This document shows positions 10,884 to 20,757 of a DNA stretch of 20,757 bases, piece by piece. The stretch comes from Xylaria sp. FL1777 (Eukaryota > Ascomycota > Sordariomycetes > Xylariales > Xylariaceae): the NCBI GenBank assembly GCA_022578965.1, contig MU400932.1:1-20757 (forward strand), read 5' to 3'. Positions within the stretch are counted from its first letter, which is position 1. Every line of letters starts with the position of its first letter. Position numbers and translations under genes: made by a program. The notes under the pieces are model-generated. The model saw nothing but the letters and a program-made list of their open reading frames with translations, made no database searches and was not told the DNA's origin.

Positions 10884-13800
10884 ATATTAGCTTGTTTTTT
10901 TTTAATTTTTTGTATTTTTGTAGTTTTGCTAACTTTTTTAAGTTATAAGCTTGTTATAGCTATATATTTATAAGGTTTTTAAATATAATTTTAACTTTTA
11001 AGCTTTTATTTTTTTAAAAATATAATACTTAAATATTTTTTTTTAAAACTTTAAATTTTTTTTAACTTTGTTAGCTTAGTATGTTTGCTTAAATATTTTT
11101 TTTTTCTTAATGTAGCATATTTTAAAGTTAAATTTAAAAAAAAAAACCATTTAATTTTTATGTTGTTTAGTAATTTTTTATATAGTTATAAATTTTATTA
11201 AGTTTTAATAATTTAAATAAATCTTAATTAGCTTTATAATTCTTATAAAAAATAGTTTTTACTTTTTAAGTGCTATAATAATTATAAGCAGTTTTTTATT
11301 ATATATAAAGTATTATAATGCTACATTTTATAATGCTTTAAAGTAATAAGCTATTAAATGCTATTTTTTGTTATTTTTTAATTATTTGAAGATTTTTATA
11401 ATTATATTATTTAAAACATTTATTTTTAGCTTTTTTTTTTTTTATAAATTAAGTAGTTTAATTATAAAGTTAAAAATAACTTTTAGTTTTAGTTTTTTAA
11501 AAGCTTTTAAAGCTTTTTTTAAAATTAAAAAAGATTTTTTTTTATATTTTTTTTTTGTATACTTTATAAAATAAAACGCTATTTTTCTAAAGTTTTAAAT
11601 TAACATTTAAACATAGTTTAAAAATTTTAATGCTTACTATATATTTATAACAATAGCTAAATTAAGTATTTTTTAGTTTTATATTATATTAATTTTTAAT
11701 TATTAAATTTATATTTGTTTTAAAGTAATTATAAATTTTAAAAAGTTAATTTTTTATGTATGCTATATATATTTTTTTGTATTAAGTTATAATTTTGCTT
11801 ATTTAAATGTTTTTAATACTTAAGTTATATATTTTTTATGTTTTTTTAATATTTTAAAGTAAATTAAAATATTATTTAAGTAAATAAATATAAACTTGTT
11901 TAAAAACTTCTATAAAATCATTATTATTATATATTAAAAGCTAGCTAATATATTTTGTAGTTTTTATAGCATAATTATATACTTATATAATTTATATACT
12001 GTTTATATAATAGTTTTTTATTTTTTTTCTTTAGCTATTTTAATAGCATAATATTTATTTAAAATATTAACTACTATAAATTATTTTGCTTAACTAATAT
12101 TTTTTTTTATAATTACTAATAAACTAAAGAAATATTTATTTGTAATAATAATTACGTTTAATAGTTAATAATTAACTATTATTTGCTATATTAGTTTTTT
12201 TTTTTTATTAATTAGTTGTTTTTTATTTTTTATTTTAAGTACTAGTATTATAAAATATTTAGCAAATAACTAAGATTTTTTTAAAAATCTTTTTGCTAAA
12301 TTTTTTTAAATATATTTTTATAAAGCATTTATTTTATTTAAGCTTATATAGTATATTTAATAAAGCTTTAATTAATATTTTTCTTTAATAAAAATGTAGT
12401 AGTTCTATAAGCTATGTTTAAAAAGTTTTTTTTTTTTTTTTTTTTAAATAGTTTATAAAATCTATAATATACTTTTAGTATTCTGTTTAGGATTTTTTTT
12501 GCGATTTTTCTAATTTTTTTGCTTTATTTTTTATTTTTTTAATTAATAATTTTTGCTTTTTATTAAATTAAAAAGTTGCTAGTTTTTACCTATAATATTC
12601 CTAAAATAATATTATAATTAAATATATTAGTAATATTTAATATAATTTGTTTTTTATGTTTTTGTATAAATATATTAAAAAGTTTAGTTTTTTTAAGTAT
12701 ATAATTATTATTATAGCTAAAAATGCTTTTATTAAATCTTTTAATCTTTTAGAATTTTTGCTTATATTTTTAAAAAATTTTATTTTGTTTTGCTACTTTA
12801 AGTAAAATTATATTAATTTATGCTTTTAAGTTAATTAAAATATTATATTTTCTTTTTTAATATATAAGTTTAACTTTAAATTAATTTTTTTAATTATTGC
12901 ATTAAACTTTACGTAAAGCTTTAGTTTTTTTAGCTATTTGCTGCTTTTTTAATAAGTATTTATTTTATTTTTTAATTTTTTTTTATAAAATGTTTAAATG
13001 TTTATTTTATTTAGTACTCTAAATATTATTGTACTTTGTTTTGTTTTTGTTTTTAAGCAAGCTTTAAATTGTAGTTTTTAAGCTTTTTTACTTTTAGCAA
13101 CTATTCTTTAGTATAACTATGCTTTAATTACCTAGTAATATTTATAGCAGTTATTTTTATATTTTTTTAAAATAATATTATAAGTATAGTTAAAATTTTT
13201 TTTAAATATTATAAATTTTTATAAATTTTTGTAATAAATTATAATTATAACTAACTATTTTAATTTATAAAGGTTTTATATTTTTGTTTTTATAATTTGT
13301 TTAAAAAACTAATTGTTTTTTAGTTTATTAAGTAAATATTAATAATAATAATATATTATATAATAATTTTATAATATTTTATTATATTTTAAATTTTTTA
13401 AGCATAAAATATTATTATTATTTTTTATTATAGTTTTATTATAATAATAACTTTTAGTAATTAGTTAAATTACTAGCTTTAGTTTTTAAAACGTATTAAT
13501 TTTTGCATTAATTATTAGTGCTTTTTTGTTTTGTTATATTTAAAGCAGTTTAAGCTATAAAAATACTTTGTTTATTTTTATTAGTTTTTTTTTTATAATA
13601 TTTTTTATAGCTTTTAATTTTATTTATTTTTGTTTTAAAGTTTTATAAGTTTTATTTCTTTAAGTTTATTTAGTAACTAAATGTTTTAATAGTTTATAAT
13701 TAGTTTAATAACTATATTATTTATAATTATAGTTTTGTTTTTTTAAACATAACTTTTTTTTAAGCTATATTTTAAGCTTTAATAGTTTAAAGTTTTTATA

Positions 13801-14628
13801 GTTTTATAAGTTTGCTAATTATATTAACTTATTACTTTTTATTGTTTGCTATTTTTAATTAAACTATTTTTTTAAATTATATATTAAACAACTTTAATTG
13901 TTTATATAATAAATATATTTTTTTGCAATTTGTTTTAATAACTATAAAGCTTTTAAATAATATTTGTATGCTTATTTATTTTAACTTATATAAATAAAGC
14001 ATTTAAATTTGTTTAATATAGCACTTTTATTTTAACTTAAAACAGCAACTTTATACTTTTGCTTTAAAAACGTATTTTTTAAATTGCTTTGTTATTTTTT
14101 ATTGTTTTAAATTTTTATAACTTGTATTTTTTTTTTAGGTTAAAAAATTTTTCTCTTTTTATAGCTTTTTTTTCTGTTTTTTTTTTTAAATTAACATTAT
14201 TTTTAAAAGTGTTCTTTTTTTTTATAGTTATAACATTTAACTTTAAATATATTTTAGAATTATTATTTTTAAACTTTACTAATTTGCTTAAATTTTTATT
14301 TAATACTTTTTTAAGTATTTTTTTTTTGTTTTTTTTTAGTTTTTTTAGTTTTAAAATACTAGTTAAATAATTATTAATTAATTATAATAGCTATATTAAT
14401 ATACGTATTAATTTTTGCTAGTTTATTTATTTTATATAGTTTGTTTTAAACTTAAGTCTTAAATTTACTATAAAATAAATAAAACAGTATAAGCTTAAGC
14501 AATTTTAAAATTACTGCTAATTGTTTAAATTTTATAGTATAATTTATTATTGCTTTTATTTGTTTTAAGTAATAAAGTGCTTTTTTTACGTGTTTTACTT
14601 TTTAGGTATTTTTAAATAATGCTTTTTG
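10884..14628. other. T-rich degenerate region, no identifiable gene
   Basis: About 3.7 kb, strongly T-rich on the + strand, the opposite skew to the body of insertion C. It has very few TpC or GpA sites. I found no partner elsewhere in the window, direct or inverted, and comparing its ends with the reverse complement of both ends of C gave no match. The two open stretches (11368-11574 and 14089-14370, + strand) are Phe/Leu/Lys low complexity without motifs and I do not call them genes. It may be another eroded element whose sense strand is the minus strand, which is only inference from the skew. Confidence 0.5.
12426..12445. repeat. 20-base poly-T tract
   Basis: The longest homopolymer that I noticed, inside the T-rich region, preceded by AAAAG and followed by AAATAG. 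A shorter run of 16 T lies at 6387-6402. In this window such runs are expected products of TpC-to-TpT conversion in pyrimidine tracts, or of slippage. It could also be the reverse-strand poly-A tail of a retroposon, but no duplication was seen beside it. Confidence 0.6.
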
Positions 14629-14912
14629 TTAAAATAACTAGTTATTAATTGCAACTTTTATATATAGTACGTATAATAAGTTTTGCATAAAGATTACTTT
14701 ATGCAAAAGCTATTACATAAACTAAGGTAATTTTAGTGTTAGCTTAGCTTGTATACTAGCAAAGTTTTTACATATAAAGGAAAACCTTTGCTTTATACGA
14801 ACTTTTTTTTCTTTTAAAGATATAAAATATAAATAGCTTATAATATAAAGATTATTATATTTTGTTTTAGTATATATATATTAAATGTACAATTATATAA
14901 AGCTTATTTAAT
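14629..14912 (+). repeat. Fold-back element, left inverted arm (284 bp)
   Basis: The reverse complement of 15236-15519 aligns along the whole 284 bases with no net length difference. In the first 110 bases all differences that I see are transitions, for example TTGCATAAAG here against TTACATAAAG. Shared landmarks are ATATATAGTAC, TTAGTGTTAGCTTAGCTTGTA and AACCTTTGCTTTATAC. The outer end carries a perfect 14-bp palindrome, AATAACTAGTTATT (14633-14646). G+C is above background. No coding frame is conserved between the arms. It may be the terminal repeat of a fold-back or MITE-like DNA element, or one of two copies of a short element in opposite orientation. Confidence 0.9.
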
Positions 14913-15235
14913 ATTAATTAATAGTTATATTTATACTTTTAACTTATTTACAACAAACTATAAATTAGCTAAAGTAATAACAAAGTTATATAATATATTT
15001 TTATTTTAACTTATTAAAAAAAGATTTGTTTTTTATATTATGCTTGTTTTTTTTTAACGTATAAATATATTGTTTAGTTTACTTTTTTTAATTAGTTAAA
15101 GTAAGCATATATAAAAAAGAAAAAAAGAAAATTTAATTTATTTATATATAAAAACTAAATTTTTAACTTGTTTGTTAGTATTAAAAACAAAATAAAAAAA
15201 ATAGCAAGTAATTTTACTACTTTTTAATTATATTT
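14913..15235. other. Spacer of the fold-back element
   Basis: 323 AT-rich bases between the inverted arms, with no frame and no match elsewhere that I found. It contains a 7-bp perfect inverted repeat, TTACTTT / AAAGTAA (about 15080-15105), and A-rich stretches. It could be the core of a non-autonomous element or plain host DNA between two insertions. Confidence 0.5.
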
Positions 15236-15519
15236 ATTAAATGGGCTTTATATAATTATACGTTTAATATATATGTGCTAAAACAGAGTATAATAATCTT
15301 TGTATTGTAAGCTGTTTATGTTTTATATGTTTAAGAGAAAAAAAGGTTTGTATAAAGCAAAGGTTCTTTTTTATATGTAAGAATTTTGCTAGCGTACAAG
15401 CTAAGCTAACACTAAGATTACTTCGGTTCATGCAATAGCTTTTGCACAAAATAGTCTTTATGTAAAACTTATTATATGTACTATATATAAAAGTTATAAC
15501 TAATAATTAGTTATTTTAA
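15236..15519 (-). repeat. Fold-back element, right inverted arm (284 bp)
   Basis: The reverse complement of 14629-14912. The alignment ends together at both borders: the inner end at ATTTAAT, the outer end at TTAAAATAACTA. A minus-strand open stretch at 15264-15449 lies within it, but the matching frame in the left arm has stops (AAGCTATTACATAAACTAA), so a gene is unlikely. No clear target-site duplication flanks the pair; left flank TGCTTTTTG and right flank ACTAGCTAC differ. A transcript across both arms could form a long hairpin RNA, which is inference. Confidence 0.9.
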
Positions 15520-17333
15520 TACTAGCTACTTTTTTTTTAGTTGTAATTTCTTTTGTATAATGTTATTTAAAAGAAATAAAAAAAAATAGTTCTATAAAAA
15601 GTTAAACACTTAATACTTTAGTTTTTACAAAAAAGGGGTTGCTTATATGTTTGCTTTTCTTAAATTCTATAGTTATATAAAGCTTAAGTTTAAAAATAGT
15701 TGCTTTTTAAGTAAAGCACTTAGACTTTTATGCAGTTTAGTTATTATTAGCATAATTAAAGTCTTTTGTTTTTATTATTATATAGCTAACTAATGTTAGC
15801 TAATAGTATAAAGTAAAATATTAATAATAAGCAATTTATACTAAAGTTAATTAAAAGTTCTTTTTTTATATAGTAGTAAATTTAGTAATATATTAAAGTA
15901 TAAAAGTTAGGCTTTATTTATAAAAAAAGCTTAAATTTTGCAATGCCTTTTGTTGCTTTTATATTTTTAAACCTTTTATTTTATATAGCTGCTTATTTTA
16001 TTATTAGCTGCTTTATATGCATATATATATACTTATAATAGCTTTACTTTTAGTTATTTTTATATATATACTTATATATATATATATATATATTTATATA
16101 ATAGCTGCTTTATTATAATATAACATTAATAGTTGCTAGCTTTGCGTTATAAGCTAAAACAATAGTTATAATATTATATAACTATTAACTAGTAATTTTA
16201 GCAATTAACTATTTTTTTAGTTAGTATATATAAATATATGTTTTTGTTTTTTTTTCGTATAGCTTATTATTTAAGTAGTTTGCTAATAATTGTTTGTTAT
16301 ATAAAAAGTAACAAGTTTTAAGTTATATTAATGCTTTTAGTTAATATTAAAGTTTAAATTTTATATAATGTTTTAATTGCTTTTATTATAGCTTAAATAA
16401 TTTGTTATAAAAGCTACTTTTATGCAGTATTTATTTAGTTATATAGTATTATAGTTGCTTTATGCAGCTAAAATGCTTATATAAACTACAAAAGCTTTTT
16501 ATTTTAGGATTATTAACAAGTAATAAAATTTTAAAGTAATGCGTATACTGCGTACGTTTAGTAATCGTATAATGTTTGTTATAATTATTATACTTAAATA
16601 AATAAAAAAAGGTTAAATATTATATAGTAGTTTAATAAAAAAAATAAAAAAAAATATTAAACATTTATGTATAGCTTAAAAAATAGTTATATAAAAAAAA
16701 ATGTAAGATTTATAATGTTTTATAGTTTTTAGTGTTTTTTTTAAAATTAAATATATTTGCTTATTGCTTTTTTATTTATTGTATAATTATTATAACAATT
16801 TTTATACAAAAGTATTTTTTTAACTTTCTTTTTTAATTTATTTATATAAAGGTTATTTTTACTTTTTTTTTATAAATGCTTTTATTTATACAGTTAGCTA
16901 GTTTATAAATACTAAGGTTTTTAGCGCTTAGTTTAGTGTTTTTTTTGTAAACATGTTAGCTAAATTGTTTTTACTATTAATTTATTATATTTTAAAAATT
17001 TTTTTCTGTTTATATAATTTTTTAAATAACATAATATTAATTATAAGGTGTTTTTCTTAAGTAGTTTTTAGCTTTATTAAATAGTTATATAATAATTTTA
17101 AGTTTAAACATAATATAGCAGAAATTAAAAGTATTTTTAGCGTAGTTATAATTTTTTAAAGCGTTATACAAAAAGCTATAGCGCTATTAAAGCTATTTAT
17201 TATGCTATATAATTTATTAGTTAGTATATTTTATATTATTTGCTTACATTTGCTAAAGTTTTAATATATAATATTTTTTTTAATTTTAAAAGCTAGGTTT
17301 TTTTTTATATAGTGCTTTATTACAAGTATAATA
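15520..17333. other. Unassigned AT-rich region, no gene
   Basis: About 1.8 kb without an open frame of note and without a repeat partner that I could establish. It contains the microsatellite listed separately and a few GC-richer words such as GCGTATACTGCGTACG (about 16541-16556). It abuts the start of repeat A copy 2, so its right border may be the edge of an insertion. Confidence 0.5.
16073..16093. repeat. (TA)n microsatellite
   Basis: About ten uninterrupted TA units, preceded by two shorter TA runs (about 16020-16030 and 16060-16070), each followed by ACTTATA. This is a simple sequence repeat likely to vary in length. No function is implied. Confidence 0.8.
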
Positions 17334-19640
17334 ATAAATCTAAGTTATAAAGTTATATTAGTATTATTTGCAAATAAACTGTTTATAAAAATAAATAGTT
17401 TTATATAACTTAAGTTTAAAAATATAAACGTTAATTTATAGTTATAATTATTTATTTGCTATTTAATTTTATAGTTTAAATTTTTAATATTTATTAATGC
17501 TAAGTTAGTTATTTAAGCAATAGCTATAAAGTTATATATAGCTTTTAGTTAGCAAATATTATTTATATAAGCGCTACGTATGCATTAAAAAATATATTGT
17601 TATATAGCATTTTTTATATAAAGGTTAATTAAAGCTAATTAGTTTGTTTAGCTTTTTTGCATAAATATTATATTTTTTTTGTATAAAAAAGTAATTTAAC
17701 TATTATTAAATTTAATAAAGTAATTTTGTTATAAAGTTTTTTTTAGCTTTACATAAAACTTTGCTTTATATAATTTATGTTTTTTTTTTGCTAAAAATTT
17801 AAATATAGCAAAACTAAACGTATTATTTGTTTATAAACCTATAATGCTAAATTTATATAAAGGTTTTAATATAAATAATAAATATAAGTTATATATAAAA
17901 ACTATTATATTAAGTTTTTTATAATAATATTAGTAATAAGTTTTAAACTAATATAGCTTTAATTTAGCTAAGCTATATAATAGTTATATAATTTATATAA
18001 TTGTTTTTTTAAAATACTTTAAAACAAGTTTAAAAAGTAGTTATGCAAGAATTTTTTATGCAAGCTTGTTTTTTAATTATATATATGCTTACATAATATT
18101 TTAAAGCTTGCTTAAAGCATTAAAGTTTTAAATTAGTAAAAAGCTTAAAGCTAGCAATAATTATTAGTTTATTTGCTAAATTATTAGCAATTAAGTTAGT
18201 ATGGTTTTTTTTTTTATATTATTATAGCTTTATATAACTAATTTAAACTTTTTGTATAGCTTAGTTGTTTTTTTTTTGATTTTTTATATAAAGCAAAACT
18301 TAAAAATTTAAGTATTACTATATTTATTTAAATTATATTTTATAAACTAAAAAATACTTTATATAACAAAGTTATTAATTTTTCTAGTGTTTAATTTTTT
18401 AAATAAAGCATTAAAAGTGCTAATAATGCTATTTTTACGCAATTTTACTGCTAAAGCATAGTTTTGTTTTTTTTTTAAAGTTAAAAATAAATTGCTAATG
18501 TTTTATATAAATGCTATAAAAAAATTCTTAGCTTTTTTAAGTTTTTTGCATTTTTTTTGTATAGTTAGTTTTATAGCTAGTTTTATAGCAGTTATATTTT
18601 TTTTTTTATTATTTATTAAAGTATGTTTAGTTATATAATAATATAGCTTAACTTATGTTTATTTAAAGCAAATTAAGCTATTTATAAAATTAATAATTAT
18701 ATTAAGTTCTTTAATTAATTATATTTTATATAGTTTTTTTTAGCTTTGCTTTTTATGCTATATAAAAACTTTATTATATAAAAGTAAAAATAATACTTTA
18801 TATAAAGCTAGCTTATTATGTTTATAAATTATATAGTTAATTTTAACTTTTGCTTATTTTTTATAAAGCATTTTTATAGCTTTTTTAATTACTTTAGCTT
18901 TTTATATAATATTTAGCAAAAAAAAAAAGTCTTAATTAACTCTTAAATATGCTTTAAATATAAAAAACGTTAAAACTAAGCTATTAAGCTTTGTAATATT
19001 ATTTAAAGCTTTAATTATTATTTATAAAATTAACTTATTTTTTATATAATAACTTAGTTTAACTTTTAGTATATTATATATATAATAAAAAAGTTTATGT
19101 GCTTTTTTTATTTTATTAATAGCTTAATAAGCTTTAATAAGCATTTTTTAGCATTTTATATTTATAATTTTAGCTTAATTTTAAAATTCTTTAAATAAAA
19201 AGTTTGTACTAAAGTTATATATAATATAGTTTAAAAGTTTTTAATATATATTAATTTAGTACTTATATAAAGCTTTTTAAACATTTTATATAAACATAAA
19301 TTTTAAAAATATAGCTACTTAAAACAATATAGCTATATTAATTATATATAAAACTTATTTATTATTTATTTATATAGCATTAATTATAACTTTATAATTA
19401 AAGTTATAGTTATTTTTAATTATAAACTTAAAACAACAAAATGCTTAATTATATAATTAGCAATAATAATAAAATTTTTAGATTTTTTTTAAAATAAAGC
19501 AATTAATATTATAGCTTATATAACTAAGCATATTATATAGTTTTTTTATATAAAAATATTTAAAGCATTTATAAAGCTTTTAAAGTTTTATTTTTATAAA
19601 ATATAAATTTGCTTTATATAAGCTAGTATTAAAAAATAAA
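17334..19640. repeat. Repeat A, copy 2
   Basis: Direct-orientation partner of 1-2305. In most positions where the copies differ, one has G or C and the other A or T, and the loss is spread over both copies. Examples: TTTGCAAAT at about 17368 against TTTATAAAT in copy 1, and ATCCGTAG at about 100 in copy 1 against ATTTATAG here. The sites that still differ are mostly ApC and GpC contexts, which suggests that TpC sites were already converted in both. Homology ends near 19640 (AAAAAATAAA, then TGTTTTTATTTT). The left end at 17334 is a minimum, since copy 1 is cut at the window start. No coding frame survives. Confidence 0.9.
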
Positions 19641-20757
19641 TGTTTTTATTTTTATATAATAAAAATAGTTTTTTTGTTTTATTATATAATAACATTTTTT
19701 ATATTATTAAAGTATGCTTTTAAATAATTAACGTTTTTTAATAAAAATAAAAAAAAAATAAAAATATTTAATATATAATATATAGTTATACTAAAAGCGT
19801 TTTTTATTTATATAATACTTATAGTACTTATAGTATTATTTCTACTAAAATAAATATAAGCATTACTTAAAGTTTAATTAATTTTTATATAAAAATATAT
19901 TTAAAAATATATTTTTAATTAGGCTTTTTTTATTATTAAATAATTAAAAGCGTTAATATTTTAAAGTTTACTTTAATAATTTATATAATAATAATTGCTT
20001 AATATAAACTAATTATATAGTATTATTGTTTTATAGTTTTAAATATTTTTTTTTGTTATATAATAAAAAAATGTGCTATTAATTAAATACTAAATAGTTT
20101 AGTTATTAAATTTCTTATTAATATTTTTAATATTATTTTTTAACTTTAGATATTTTTTGCATTTTATTATATATAAAAAGAATTTTTTTAAAGTAAATTT
20201 TTAGCTATAGATTATTTTATGTAAATTAAAAAATATATTTTTTATATAAGCTTTTTTTTAAAAAGTATAATATGTTAACTAATAGCTTTTTTTTTAGCAA
20301 ATAAAATATTTTTTGTTTATATAAAAGTTTTAGTTCTTTTAATTATAGCTTTAAAAATAGTTTAATTGTTTAATTAATTAATTTAATAACTTTAATATAA
20401 ATTTAAGTTATTAATTTTTTATATAATTATAGTTATATTTTTAGTTTATAAAGTATAACTTATTGTTTTTTTATATAAAGATTTTTATTATATTATTTAA
20501 TGCTATATATAAGCATATTTATAAATTAGCAAAAAATTTTTTATATATAAGTTTTTAAAAAATTAATATTATAACTAATTTTAATATATTTTAATATGCT
20601 TATATAATGTTTATATTTAATTAAATTTTGTTTTAATAGCTAATATTAAACGTTTATTATACTTTTTTAAGCTTATTAAGCATTAATTTAAATATTTTAT
20701 ATAAAGCTAAGTTTAAGTTTTTTTTTTTATTTATATAAAAAAAACTATAGTTTAATT
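19641..20757. other. Unassigned AT-rich region, no gene
   Basis: About 1.1 kb of very low G+C sequence following repeat A copy 2. The first 60 bases are rich in short AT palindromes such as TATTATATAATA. A 9-base unit, ACTTATAGT, is repeated twice at about 19818-19835. No coding frame, RNA gene or partner repeat is visible. Confidence 0.5.

Noticed and set aside
11368..14370. Plus-strand Phe-rich open stretches at 11368-11574 and 14089-14370
   Set aside because: The same composition effect in T-rich DNA: long runs of TTT codons, no domain, no repeat partner.
15264..15449. A 61-codon minus-strand frame with a more normal amino-acid mix in the right fold-back arm
   Set aside because: The matching frame in the left arm is interrupted by stops, and the arm looks like a terminal repeat. 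Its better composition is explained by the milder erosion there.
16018..16093. The TA-rich tract as an origin or centromere-like element
   Set aside because: It is only a short simple repeat in a uniformly AT-rich window. Nothing else supports such a role.

Overview
This window is extremely AT-rich (about 15-20% G+C by spot reading) and I find no intact protein-coding gene, rRNA, tRNA or CRISPR array. Both strands are full of stops in all frames. The few open stretches of 60-90 codons are low-complexity (Phe/Leu/Ile/Lys/Tyr), are not conserved between repeat copies, and give no recognisable domain. The sequence looks like an AT-rich repeat block of a eukaryotic, most likely fungal, genome eroded by a cytosine-to-thymine repeat-inactivation process (RIP-like). 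The main reason is that three separate repeat families diverge almost only by transitions, with almost no indels. Host assignment is inference. I cannot name a species, and another AT-rich eukaryote is possible.

Layout: (1) 1-2305 is repeat A, copy 1, cut off by the window edge. (2) 2306-2414 is a short unassigned linker. (3) 2415-10883 is a head-to-tail tandem of a 1.64-kb unit, B. The first B copy is split (2415-2893 and 8054-9239) by a 5,160-bp insertion, C (2894-8053), flanked by a perfect 15-bp target-site duplication. C has no terminal repeats and ends in a TAA-type tail, as expected for a non-LTR (LINE) retrotransposon on the + strand. The second B copy (9237-10883) is uninterrupted, so C entered after the tandem duplication. 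(4) 10884-14628 is a T-rich degenerate stretch with no repeat partner that I found. (5) 14629-15519 is a fold-back structure: two 284-bp inverted arms with zero net length difference around a 323-bp spacer. (6) 15520-17333 is unassigned and contains a (TA)n microsatellite. (7) 17334-19640 is repeat A, copy 2, in direct orientation 17.3 kb from copy 1. (8) 19641-20757 is unassigned AT-rich sequence.

The most interesting signal is the mutational context. Surviving cytosines are almost all preceded by G or A. TpC (and GpA on the other strand), and also CpC/GpG, are nearly absent, while CpA/TpG are only mildly reduced. Classic Neurospora-type RIP prefers CpA. Here the converted context is mainly pyrimidine-C, which also explains the many A and T homopolymer runs. 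Nothing here works together as an operon or pathway. The window is a record of nested transposition, duplication and mutational silencing.
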